Source: an uncultured Subdoligranulum sp. (GTDB taxonomy: Bacteria; Bacillota_A; Clostridia; Oscillospirales; Ruminococcaceae). From it: DNA of 9,193 nucleotides. Below are positions 1-7,322 of this stretch, one piece after another (the first letter of the stretch is position 1; each line of letters starts with the position of its first letter). The stretch is from positions 1-9,193 of the forward strand of contig NZ_CALADU010000051.1 of assembly GCF_937890665.1 (NCBI RefSeq), read 5' to 3'. The notes under the pieces are model-generated. The model saw only the letters and a program-made list of their open reading frames with translations. It was not told where the DNA came from and made no database searches. Both the position numbers and the translations under genes were made by a program.

Positions 1-2888
1 CCCTGATAAGCAGTATATAGTTCCATTCCACTGGACATATTACGGAGGATTGCCTCCCATGTAGCGCGTTCACTCTCATCGCGAGCATTCTGAATATCCG
101 AGAACTGCATTGCATTCTGATAACGCTCGTCCTTCTTGACCTCTTCGGCGATTTCCAGAATTTGCTTCTTGATTTTGTCTTCATCTGTCCAGTCGCAGTT
201 TCCCCACACATCATGGAACGATTCGAGGATATGAGTAAGCGTATCCAATTCAGGTACTGGAATGCCTATATCCGTCTGAACCGGCACAGGCTTCACCTCT
301 GCATCCTCATTGGCCAGCGAGATTGACATGGTCTGCTGGGCAACAACTCGATAGCTATCAAGATCGACGCTTTCGATGATTTTCTTATAATCGTCATTCT
401 CGTCTCCCACTTTCGGGAGTTTTGGCACGAGAAGTGTCAGGAAAATAGACAGTTTCTCCCAGTCCGGAGAACCATACGGTAATATGGACGACAGGAAATT
501 ATAAGTACGCACAAATCCCTTTGCACTCTTCTTGAACTCTACCTTGTCGTCATATTCTAAAGCCTTAAACAGCTCGACACACCTATCGATGATCGGATCA
601 AGCTGTTCCCGATCTGCATTATTCAAGTAGAGCTCAACAAACGTGTTCACATCGTCATCGGAATAGACCTGCATGGGCTCCATGTTGTCAATCAGATCAT
701 TTAGTTTGTTTGCATCTGTCTCGCCGGAAAGAACCGTGGTCTTATAGTATCGCTCAAAGGATTTCTGAATATCAGCAGGATTGTTGATGAAGTCCAAAAC
801 AAAGGTATCTGTCTTGTACGGTGCACAACGATTCAAGCGTGAGAGCGTCTGTACTGCCTTAATGTCAAACAGTTTCTTATCCACATACATCGTCTGTAAA
901 AGAGGCTCATCATATCCGGTCTGGAATTTGTCCGCTACGACCAGAATACGATATGGATCTTTACGGAATTCCTTCTCAATCTTGGCACTTGGAAATCCAT
1001 TGATCTTTGCCTCGGTATATGTTTCACCATTATAGCGAGCTTCACCTGAGAAAGCGATCATCGGCTTGTACTGGCTTTTGCGCTCTTCCAGCTCTTTCTT
1101 GATAGCAAAGTAGTATTCAATCGCTCTTTGAATTTGATGGGTGACTACCATTGCACGAGCCTTGCCCTTAATCTTCATCCGGACATTATTATAAAAATGT
1201 TCAACAATGATACCGGCCTTTTCCTCTATAGCATGAGGATCGCTTTCCACATAAGAACGCAGGATTTTATTTGCTCTCTTCTTATCGAAGAGCGGATCAT
1301 CATTGACGGTCTTAATCAGGTGGTAGTAACTCTGATAAGGCGTATAGTATTTCAGGACATCAAGGATAAACTTCTCCTCGATTGCCTGCTTCATCGTATA
1401 CACATCGTGTGGCTTAGCCCTTTTCGTTCCGTCCTCATTTAAGATCGGATTGCCGTTTTCATCAGTTATGATTTCACCAAACATTTCAAGGGTCTTATTT
1501 TTCGGTGTAGCCGTGAACGCAAAATAGCTTGCGTTCTGAGCCATTTTCTTGCCCTCGATGATTGTGTTGATCTTGTCTTCAAAATCGTCATCATCGGTAT
1601 AAACATTGCCTGAAATAACAATGTTCATCTTTGCAGCGAGACTACCGTTCTGGCTCGAATGCGCTTCGTCGATAATGATCGCGAAGGTGCGATTCTTATA
1701 TGCTGTAGAAATATCGTTCAAGATGAACTGGAACTTGTGCACTATGGTAATGATGATCTTCTTACCCTCATCCAAAAGGGTATGCAAATCGGACGCAGAC
1801 TTTGCCCAGCCTACTGTAGAGGAAACCTGCGTGAATTGCTTTATCGTATTCTTGATCTGCTTATCGAGGTTGATACGGTCGGTAACCACAATAACAGTAT
1901 CAAAGATATTCTTACCGCCGTTTTGAAGCGTGACAAGCTGATGGGCGAGCCAAGCTATTGAATTCGACTTGCCACTGCCCGCGCTATGTTGAATAAGGTA
2001 ACGCTGCCCGGCACCTTCCTTCTTGGCGCGGTCGAGAAGCATCGTTACAGCCTTCAGCTGATGGTACCTTGGGAATATCTGTTTATACGAAGTCTTCCCT
2101 GTATCCTCGTCCTTATCCGCAACAATCTGGACATAGTTTTCCAGAATCTTAGAGAACTCACTCTTCGTCAGTATGTCTTTCCAAAGGTAATCCGTCTTGA
2201 TCCCATTCGGATTTGGAGGATTACCTGCGCCATCCTCGAAACCTTTGTTGAATGGCATGAAATATGAGTCGTCCTTCTTCAGTTCGGTACACATCATGAT
2301 TTCGTTATCATCAACAGCGAAATGCACAATGCAACGCTTAAAGCTGAACAGCTTCTCCGCAGGGTCTCTGTCCGTTTTATACTGCTTGACCGCATCAGCA
2401 GTATTCTGCAGCGTGAACTGGTTCTTCAGCTCCATCGTGATAATCGGAAGGCCATTCAGGAAAATGCAGAGATCAAGCGCAAGGCGGCCATATTCCTTGG
2501 AATACTGCAGCTGACGAGTCACGCTAAAAATGTTCTGTTCATATAGCTCCTGTGCCCGCTGGTTTCCCTTGCTCGGCAGTACCTGATAGAATTCCAGTGT
2601 CTTATTCTTATATTTAAAACCTTTTCTGAGTATCTCAATAACACCTTGGTCAGAAAGCTTCCGACTGAGCCTCTCCAGAAACTTTTTCTTTTCTGCCGGT
2701 GTATCAAGTATACGCAGCTCCGCTAAATCTCGTGGCTGTGTGCTTTGCAAATAGCGAAACAAACGCTCTTCATCAATCGCATACTCCTGATTGTAGTCAG
2801 CATTTGTCCCTTGCTCATAACCGTTTTCGTTAACAAGCCAGTTAACGATGAGAGTCTCGAAGCCATTCTCCTTAGTGTTACTTGGCAT
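1..2888 (-). CDS. hsdR: Type I restriction enzyme subunit R (HsdR), 3' end beyond the window
   Basis: HsdR is the nuclease and ATP-driven translocase of a type I restriction complex; it binds the HsdM/HsdS core and cuts unmethylated DNA away from the recognition site. Translating the minus strand from the ATG at 2888-2886 gives 962 codons with no stop, so the C-terminus is missing; usual length is about 1000-1050 residues. A PD-(D/E)XK nuclease site is visible as D139 in LALDLCIF and E153-L-K155 in TMELKNQ. Helicase motifs follow: Walker A (HSAGSGKS, 301-308), DEAH (407-410), FTATP (motif III, about 458-462), QTGYDEP (motif V, 656-662) and QTLSRLNR (motif VI, 680-687). The start overlaps the hsdS stop by one base (TAATG), and an AGGAGG lies 10 bases upstream inside hsdS, so translation is probably coupled. 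All key residues seen are intact, so the subunit should be active if the missing end is normal. Confidence 0.96.
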   Translation of the reverse strand, partial: MPSNTKENGFETLIVNWLVNENGYEQGTNADYNQEYAIDEERLFRYLQSTQPRDLAELRILDTPAEKKKFLERLSRKLSDQGVIEILRKGFKYKNKTLEFYQVLPSKGNQRAQELYEQNIFSVTRQLQYSKEYGRLALDLCIFLNGLPIITMELKNQFTLQNTADAVKQYKTDRDPAEKLFSFKRCIVHFAVDDNEIMMCTELKKDDSYFMPFNKGFEDGAGNPPNPNGIKTDYLWKDILTKSEFSKILENYVQIVADKDEDTGKTSYKQIFPRYHQLKAVTMLLDRAKKEGAGQRYLIQHSAGSGKSNSIAWLAHQLVTLQNGGKNIFDTVIVVTDRINLDKQIKNTIKQFTQVSSTVGWAKSASDLHTLLDEGKKIIITIVHKFQFILNDISTAYKNRTFAIIIDEAHSSQNGSLAAKMNIVISGNVYTDDDDFEDKINTIIEGKKMAQNASYFAFTATPKNKTLEMFGEIITDENGNPILNEDGTKRAKPHDVYTMKQAIEEKFILDVLKYYTPYQSYYHLIKTVNDDPLFDKKRANKILRSYVESDPHAIEEKAGIIVEHFYNNVRMKIKGKARAMVVTHQIQRAIEYYFAIKKELEERKSQYKPMIAFSGEARYNGETYTEAKINGFPSAKIEKEFRKDPYRILVVADKFQTGYDEPLLQTMYVDKKLFDIKAVQTLSRLNRCAPYKTDTFVLDFINNPADIQKSFERYYKTTVLSGETDANKLNDLIDNMEPMQVYSDDDVNTFVELYLNNADREQLDPIIDRCVELFKALEYDDKVEFKKSAKGFVRTYNFLSSILPYGSPDWEKLSIFLTLLVPKLPKVGDENDDYKKIIESVDLDSYRVVAQQTMSISLANEDAEVKPVPVQTDIGIPVPELDTLTHILESFHDVWGNCDWTDEDKIKKQILEIAEEVKKDERYQNAMQFSDIQNARDESERATWEAILRNMSSGMELYTAYQ

Positions 2889-4249
2889 TATTCATCGACC
2901 TCCTCGTCTACAGTTTCAACTTCTTCTGAATCCTCATCGGAAGTTTCATCCTCAACATCTTCATACGCAGGTATATAAACATCTCTGACATCTATTTTCC
3001 CTGTAACTGCATCGTAAATGGTTCTTGTCTTCAGTTCTTGAATCAAAGCAATTTCTTTCTTGACTTTCTCAATTGCATCATCGATCCTCTTGCAAATATT
3101 ATCTAAATAGTCTGCAATTGCTATCTGTTCCTCCATCGGGACAACCGGCAGATCAATTTTTGCAAAGTTCGCATATCTAAGTGCTTGCCCATCTCTAACA
3201 AGATCAGAAGTTCCTCTCAACGCCTTAATGTATTCAGGAGACTTCAAAAACCACTTGAAAAACCTATCGTATACATATTCGTGATTGGGGATCAGCATCA
3301 CATAGGCAGAGCTGATTTTTCCGCTATAATTACTGTATTCAATACCGCCTTGAAAGCTTCTCATGCTTATGACAAAGTCGCCCTTTTCGACATGCTTAAG
3401 AATGTCTTCTCCAGTAAATACTACAGTTACGCGGCGGCCTTCTTGCTCCATGAACCACTGCTGAGGAACAACCCCGTATTTTTGAGAAGCAGTTAATTGT
3501 TCATCCTCTGGCTTCGCTTTATCTTTTCTCAAGAAAAACAATCTTTTGCTCGGAAGCATGTTCCAGTTTTCCGGAATTTCATTAAGCCATGAAGTACCAC
3601 TCTTTTTCAGAGGATATCCTTTTACCCCTCTTGTAACAGCAGTGTTAATTGCAACGACTCTGAGTTCCTTAAGCCTCTTGATTTCCTGATTTTTTGCATG
3701 AATAACTCGATTCATTTCAGAAGTCTTCCAATCAAGAAATCTGACTATCTGGTCTTGTTCATCAATTGGAGGAAAAACAACCTGATAATTGACAAGATCA
3801 GCAGCCGAAAGTGTTTGACGCACACCCGCCCCAAGGCCATTAAAGATATTTCTCTTGTACCAATCAAAATACTGGTAATAGAAATATCGCAAATTCAGGC
3901 TGACTCTCGGTTTAAGTCGAATGTATGCTGAACTCATTATCCCTTTTTCCCAGACTATTCCTATCCGGCTGGTTGAAATATTCTCCAAGTCTATGAGTTT
4001 GAACACAAGCTCATCTTTATCAAAAAGCTGATAGGTAGCATAATCGGCTGGTGCAAGACCAATAGGATGATCTACATCGTTACGAACAACACCCTTAAGC
4101 GTCAGCGAAAGAACATTTTTTTCTTTCCCATCCTTGTTGATAACTTTAGGATTATCAAAATAGCGTTTTGCTTTATCACAATCCCAGTGCGCTGGCATTT
4201 CTGCATTCCATCGAATACCAGTTGAAATATAGTTCTGATATGTTCTCAT
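2888..4249 (-). CDS. hsdS: Type I restriction-modification specificity subunit (HsdS)
   Basis: HsdS recognises the bipartite DNA target and holds the two HsdM and two HsdR subunits. The 453 residues show the standard duplicated layout: TRD1 at about 15-158, a conserved helical spacer at 160-210 (PPIDEQDQIVRFLD, then a helix ending AVTRGV), TRD2 at about 215-368, and a second conserved helix at 370-420 (PMEEQIAIADYLD, then YDAVTGKIDV). Each half begins with the family's short opening signature (AEMPAHW at 16-22; NEIPENW at 223-229). The ATG overlaps the hsdM stop (ATGA), with GGAGG 10 bases upstream. The last 24 residues are very acidic, 16 being Asp or Glu. The gene is AT-richer than the 5' half of hsdM, as expected for an exchangeable specificity gene. 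The target sequence cannot be read from the protein. No second hsdS copy or inverted repeat for phase variation lies in the window. Confidence 0.95.
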   Translation of the reverse strand: MRTYQNYISTGIRWNAEMPAHWDCDKAKRYFDNPKVINKDGKEKNVLSLTLKGVVRNDVDHPIGLAPADYATYQLFDKDELVFKLIDLENISTSRIGIVWEKGIMSSAYIRLKPRVSLNLRYFYYQYFDWYKRNIFNGLGAGVRQTLSAADLVNYQVVFPPIDEQDQIVRFLDWKTSEMNRVIHAKNQEIKRLKELRVVAINTAVTRGVKGYPLKKSGTSWLNEIPENWNMLPSKRLFFLRKDKAKPEDEQLTASQKYGVVPQQWFMEQEGRRVTVVFTGEDILKHVEKGDFVISMRSFQGGIEYSNYSGKISSAYVMLIPNHEYVYDRFFKWFLKSPEYIKALRGTSDLVRDGQALRYANFAKIDLPVVPMEEQIAIADYLDNICKRIDDAIEKVKKEIALIQELKTRTIYDAVTGKIDVRDVYIPAYEDVEDETSDEDSEEVETVDEEVDE

Positions 4250-6315
4250 CTCTCAAAATCCTCCATTATTCCGGCAAGGACTCCGTCCGATTCTTTCTCC
4301 AGAGTTCTTAAATCCTCGATAATGTCTTCTACAGGCCTCAAGTCAACCGGCTTGTAAAAATACTTCGTGAAGCTGAGCTCATATCCAATTGATGCTGACT
4401 TCTCATCAATCCATGCATCAGGTACATACGGTTTGATTTCTTTCTCCAAAAATCCCTCAATACCGCCTTCATAGAGCATCGGTATCTGCTCGCTATCCTT
4501 TAGATTCTTATCAGGCTCAATGTTACCTTTTGAATCAATAACCGGCTCAGCGTCCTCAGAAACATAAGTTAAGTAATCTCTCAGCAGCTTCTTTCGCTTT
4601 GCCGTCAGCTTAACACCCGCATCCTTTGAAACTTTTTCAATCTCATTAATAAAAGAATTGAAGCTATTTACGCTTTCTGTTTTCTGAATATTCAAATAGT
4701 TTCTCACAACTGTTATAAGGTCATTATCCTTTCCTTCCGTCAACAGCTGTTCGATCTTTTCTTCCGTCAAGTCAACTTTTAATCGCAGAGGCCTCTGAAC
4801 ATCAACAGCGTAATACCCAAATTCCTCATTTGGGAAAACCATACTGTATTTAGGATCAGCATCCCTATATGCAAGATAGAGATCTACAATTGTGCGACGA
4901 ATACTTGGAGTTATTTCGCTGTTCTTTTCACCAATATTCTTTTTGAGGAGCGACTTCATAGATGTTGCATCAATAAGCTGTATTGTCCCCCTACGCTTTT
5001 CATCCTTCTTATTTGTGAGAATCCACAAGAAGGTTCCAATATCCGTGTTGTAAAACATCTTTTCCGGTAACGCGACAATCGCTTCAAGTAGGTCATTTTC
5101 AATTATGTATCTACGCAGATTGCTCGCACCGCTTCCTGCATTTCCATTAAAAAGAGACGAACTATTATGCACCTCTATGATTCTGCTTCCGAGCGAAGTC
5201 TTCTGCTTCATCTTGCTAATGTTGTTTGCAAGGAACAGCATCTGAGGATCACCAATATCAGGCAGCAAGGTATACTCCGGGTTACCATCATAGTCAATAA
5301 TAAAACGCGGATCGGTAATCTCGTCTTTCTTAATATCTCCCCACGCCTTAAGTTCTGCCTTCCACGAGGTACCGAAGGGTGGATTTGAAAGCATGAAGTC
5401 AAACTCATCCTTCGGGAAGCCATCGTTAGAGATGGTGGAGCCGAAAAAGATATTATTGACCTGCGTGCCCTCGCCCTTAAGCAGCATATCCGCACAGGCG
5501 ATGGCATATGTTTCATCAAAGTTCTCCTGACCGAAAAGATTGATGGAGACCTTCTTGCCACGACGCTCAGCGAGATTCTGAATACAGGACTCGCCGACAG
5601 TGAGCATGCCTCCCGTGCCACACGCTCCGTCATAAATTCTATATGTGGTGCTCTGAATCTTATCCTGAATCGGGATAAAGGCAAGGTCGGCCATGAGCTC
5701 GATAATGTCACGCGGCGTAAAGTGGCGTCCGGCGTCTGTCACATTTGTCTGCTCATTGAACATACGGATAACCTCTTCAAACAGGGTACCCATTGTATGA
5801 TTATCAAGTGCCTCCAATTTTTCAGAGCCGTCCTCATTTAGAACAGGCTTATTGCTGAGGTTGATGCTCGGATCGACAAATTTCTCGATAAGCAATCCAA
5901 GCCTATCCTGCTCGGAAAGGCGCGGAATCTGATCCCGGAAATGAAACTTATTAATGATCTCCTGTACATTTTTGGAAAATCCATCGAGGTAGTCGATGAA
6001 GTCCTTCCGGAGCTGCTGTTGATTCGTTCTGGACTTCAAGTCACGCAGCGTGAAGTCAGACTTGTTCACAAAGGCCTGTCCAGCTATTCCGCAGAGCGCA
6101 GGATCAATATCGACAGTGACTCCGTCCTTCTCGAATTTCTTCTTTGCCGCTACCACTTCATCGTGCTTCAGCTCCAAGACCGCATCAAAACGGCGGATGA
6201 CCAGCATCGGAAGAATGACCTTCCTGTAGTCGCCCACATCATATACATCTACAAGGCAATCGTTAGCGATTCCCCAGATAAAGGATTTCAATGCGTTATA
6301 CGTTGACTGATTCAT
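4246..6315 (-). CDS. hsdM: Type I restriction-modification methyltransferase subunit (HsdM)
   Basis: HsdM is the S-adenosylmethionine-dependent DNA methyltransferase that modifies adenine (N6) in the target set by HsdS, and is also needed for restriction. The protein has an N-terminal HsdM_N-type helical domain (SFIWGIANDCL, ILPMLVIRRFD), the SAM-binding motif I DGACGTGGM starting at D229, and the catalytic motif IV NPPF at 311-314. The C-terminus carries the extension seen in longer HsdM proteins (PYVPDAWID). I chose the ATG at 6315 (689 residues) because AAGGAG lies 10 bases upstream and the protein then begins MNQSTYNALKSFIW, like the family. A start at 6357 (703 residues) is also possible: it directly follows the stop of the upstream regulator and has a weaker AAGGA. 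The end overlaps hsdS by 4 bases. GC is about 52% in sampled lines of the 5' half but about 32-42% in most lines of the 3' half. Confidence 0.95.
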   Translation of the reverse strand: MNQSTYNALKSFIWGIANDCLVDVYDVGDYRKVILPMLVIRRFDAVLELKHDEVVAAKKKFEKDGVTVDIDPALCGIAGQAFVNKSDFTLRDLKSRTNQQQLRKDFIDYLDGFSKNVQEIINKFHFRDQIPRLSEQDRLGLLIEKFVDPSINLSNKPVLNEDGSEKLEALDNHTMGTLFEEVIRMFNEQTNVTDAGRHFTPRDIIELMADLAFIPIQDKIQSTTYRIYDGACGTGGMLTVGESCIQNLAERRGKKVSINLFGQENFDETYAIACADMLLKGEGTQVNNIFFGSTISNDGFPKDEFDFMLSNPPFGTSWKAELKAWGDIKKDEITDPRFIIDYDGNPEYTLLPDIGDPQMLFLANNISKMKQKTSLGSRIIEVHNSSSLFNGNAGSGASNLRRYIIENDLLEAIVALPEKMFYNTDIGTFLWILTNKKDEKRRGTIQLIDATSMKSLLKKNIGEKNSEITPSIRRTIVDLYLAYRDADPKYSMVFPNEEFGYYAVDVQRPLRLKVDLTEEKIEQLLTEGKDNDLITVVRNYLNIQKTESVNSFNSFINEIEKVSKDAGVKLTAKRKKLLRDYLTYVSEDAEPVIDSKGNIEPDKNLKDSEQIPMLYEGGIEGFLEKEIKPYVPDAWIDEKSASIGYELSFTKYFYKPVDLRPVEDIIEDLRTLEKESDGVLAGIMEDFER

Positions 6316-6357
6316 ATTTAAAAAACTCCTTGTCTGTTTATTGTCTTTGCCATTCAT

Positions 6358-6579
6358 TTATTCCACATCCTTCGAATCATCGGGCACCATTTCCATGATG
6401 TCTCCGACATCACAGTTCAGGGCAGCACAAATCTTCGACAGGATTTCAGTACTGACGTTTTCATCCTTGCCAAGTTTCGCAAGTGTTGTTGTGCTGATCC
6501 CGCTGGCAGCTCTTAAGTCCTTTTTCTTCATATTTTTATCAATTAGTAATTTCCATAATTTCTTATAGCTGACTGCCAT
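6358..6579 (-). CDS. Small Cro/CI-type HTH regulator at the head of the RM operon
   Basis: This 73-residue protein is essentially one helix-turn-helix domain of the Cro/CI (XRE) type. Residues 17-60 show the pattern: MKKKDLRAASGIS (helices 1-2 and turn), TTTLAKLGKDENVS (recognition helix region) and LSKICAALNCDVGDIME (closing helices). A good Shine-Dalgarno (GGAGGAG) precedes the ATG. The stop is followed at once by ATG of the longer hsdM reading, or lies 42 bases before the preferred hsdM start, so it is the first gene of the hsd operon. I infer control of its own promoter and hence of modification and restriction, like the controller proteins of some type II systems, but it lacks any ligand or protease domain that would show how it is regulated. 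The true operator is unknown; inverted repeats at the promoter are candidates. Confidence 0.88.
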   Translation of the reverse strand: MAVSYKKLWKLLIDKNMKKKDLRAASGISTTTLAKLGKDENVSTEILSKICAALNCDVGDIMEMVPDDSKDVE

Positions 6580-6629
6580 GTATTCTCCTCCTAACCATTA
6601 GAGTCCTATCGGCAAAAGACGCCTTATAA

Positions 6630-6658
6630 ATTATAACACATCAGGCGAGAGATTTCAA
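6630..6658 (-). promoter_or_regulatory. Promoter of the hsd operon
   Basis: Reading the minus strand, TTGAAA (6658-6653), a 17-base spacer and TATAAT (6635-6630) form a near-consensus sigma-A promoter; TGT just before TATAAT makes it an extended -10. Transcription should start near 6623 and leave a leader of about 44 bases before the small HTH gene. Two inverted repeats overlap it: TTATAA-A-TTATAA (6624-6636) at the -10, and ATCAGG-N13-CCTGAT (6640-6664) around the -35. Either could be the operator of the first gene product. Confidence 0.85.
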
Positions 6659-6664
6659 CCTGAT
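6640..6664. repeat. Inverted repeat around the hsd operon -35 (candidate operator)
   Basis: ATCAGG at 6640-6645 and CCTGAT at 6659-6664 are perfect 6-base inverted arms, 13 bases apart, enclosing the -35 hexamer of the hsd promoter. The position suits a repressor that blocks polymerase, and the small Cro-type protein of the operon is the obvious candidate ligand. Six-base arms can occur by chance, so this is only suggestive. Confidence 0.35.
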
Positions 6665-6854
6665 TTCAGATTAAAAATTTGCATTTGCGCATTAAATATC
6701 TCGTGTACCGCAATAAAAATACTTCCACTTCTTAGACGGTCGAACGCGGAAGGTCTGGGAAATAGCCCATGTTCACTGTACTACTGTAGATTTCCTCGCC
6801 TGCTTTTTGCTAAGGGCATGTGCCACCGTTTAAAGAAAATTTACATTTGATCCC

Positions 6855-6883
6855 TTGACTTCGTTGAAGCAACTGTGTATACT
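6855..6883 (+). promoter_or_regulatory. Promoter of the repressor-peptidase operon
   Basis: TTGACT (6855-6860), a 17-base spacer and TATACT (6878-6883) make a strong sigma-A promoter. The start site should fall near 6890, which is inside the 32-base palindrome at 6888-6919. Binding at the palindrome would therefore block initiation, and any mRNA would begin with a 5'-terminal stem-loop. Confidence 0.85.
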
Positions 6884-6887
6884 TAGT

Positions 6888-6919
6888 GTAGTATTTAAGC
6901 GAACACGCTTACATGCTAC
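6888..6919 (+). promoter_or_regulatory. 32-base imperfect palindrome, copy 1: operator or 5' mRNA hairpin
   Basis: Two 14-base arms, GTAGTATTTAAGCG and CGCTTACATGCTAC, flank AACA. Thirteen of 14 positions pair, counting one G-T wobble. The element sits at the expected transcription start and ends just before AAAGGAGG of the repressor gene. A second copy at 8119-8150 is identical at 27 of 32 bases. The most conserved part is the core AGCG-AACA-CGCTTA. The likely ligand is the XRE repressor encoded directly downstream; an RNA role is the alternative. Confidence 0.75.
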
Positions 6920-6934
6920 GAAAGGAGGATCGTC

Positions 6935-7318
6935 ATGGAAAACAAATTCGGAGAATTTGTAAAAGCCAAAAGGCAGGAGAAAGAAATCAGCCTGCGAAAG
7001 CTTGCCGAGGAGCTGGGCATTGTCCCTGCTTACATGAGCGATATTGAAAAAGGAAGGAGGTATCCGCCAGACAAAGACAAAATCTATAAAATCGCTGAGG
7101 TGCTGGGTCTCAACGAAGATGACACAAATACGCTATTCGACTACGCTGCCCTCTCAAGAGATAACGGCGTATCTCCTGATCTATCTGACTATGTGATGGG
7201 TGTCGGCAATCTCCGCACTGCTCTTCGTAAAGCACGTGACATCAATGCCGGTGAGGATGATTGGCAGAAAATTATTGACATGCTGGAAAATCAGGAAAAA
7301 AACGGAGGCAACACGTAA
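6935..7318 (+). CDS. XRE-family repressor paired with an ImmA-type peptidase
   Basis: A 127-residue DNA-binding protein. Residues 4-60 form an XRE helix-turn-helix (FGEFVKAKRQEKEISLRKLA, then GIVPAYMSDIEKGRR and KIYKIAEVLGL). The remaining 65 residues are a charged, probably helical tail that could dimerise or be the site of cleavage. AAAGGAGG lies 6 bases before the ATG, and a near-consensus promoter lies at 6855-6883. The next gene, an ImmA/IrrE-type metallopeptidase, begins one base after the stop. In known ImmR/ImmA-type pairs (ICEBs1 is the studied case) the peptidase cleaves the repressor to release mobile-element genes. By analogy this protein probably represses its own promoter and the 8119 promoter region, which share a palindrome. 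The family call is firm; the target and the proteolysis are inferred. Confidence 0.9.
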   Translation: MENKFGEFVKAKRQEKEISLRKLAEELGIVPAYMSDIEKGRRYPPDKDKIYKIAEVLGLNEDDTNTLFDYAALSRDNGVSPDLSDYVMGVGNLRTALRKARDINAGEDDWQKIIDMLENQEKNGGNT

Positions 7319-7322
7319 TTTG
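7304..7322 (+). promoter_or_regulatory. Ribosome binding site that sets the TTG start of the peptidase gene
   Basis: GGAGG at 7304-7308, within the last codons of the repressor gene, is followed 11 bases later by TTG at 7320. The repressor stop TAA is at 7316-7318, leaving one base between stop and start. No ATG exists nearby in this frame, so a ribosome finishing the repressor probably restarts on the TTG. Confidence 0.65.

Larger units (their letters stand above)
6580..6934. other. Divergent control region between the RM operon and the repressor operon
   Basis: This stretch of 355 bases has no credible gene. It contains the minus-strand promoter of the hsd operon (6630-6658), the plus-strand promoter of the repressor operon (6855-6883), the 32-base palindrome at the repressor transcription start, and a pair of near-identical 14-base direct repeats (6674-6687 and 6836-6849). 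The central part (about 6690-6835) has no ORF with a ribosome binding site, no tRNA-like fold and only short hairpins; a degenerate relative of the palindrome lies at 6768-6784. I see no clear intrinsic terminator here. Confidence 0.7.

Noticed and set aside
781..2546. Several plus-strand ORFs of 70-110 codons opposite hsdR
   Set aside because: The minus frame is open without a stop from 2888 to the left edge and carries all helicase motifs, so these are antisense shadows.
5208..5711. 167-codon minus-strand ORF within hsdM
   Set aside because: It is an out-of-frame shadow of hsdM, Arg- and Ser-rich in composition, and hsdM is intact with its motifs in the other frame.
6690..6835. Small RNA or tRNA gene in the divergent region
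   Set aside because: Only short stems are visible (for example TGGG and CCCA around six bases), there is no own promoter with a terminator, and no tRNA-like arms.
6899..6912. CGAACACG as a LexA (SOS) box
   Set aside because: The Gram-positive LexA box needs CGAAC followed by GTTCG as an inverted half; the second half is absent here.
7200..7319. Upstream extension of the peptidase to an ATG at 7200
   Set aside because: It would overlap the repressor gene out of frame, has no ribosome binding site, and the added residues do not resemble the family N-terminus.
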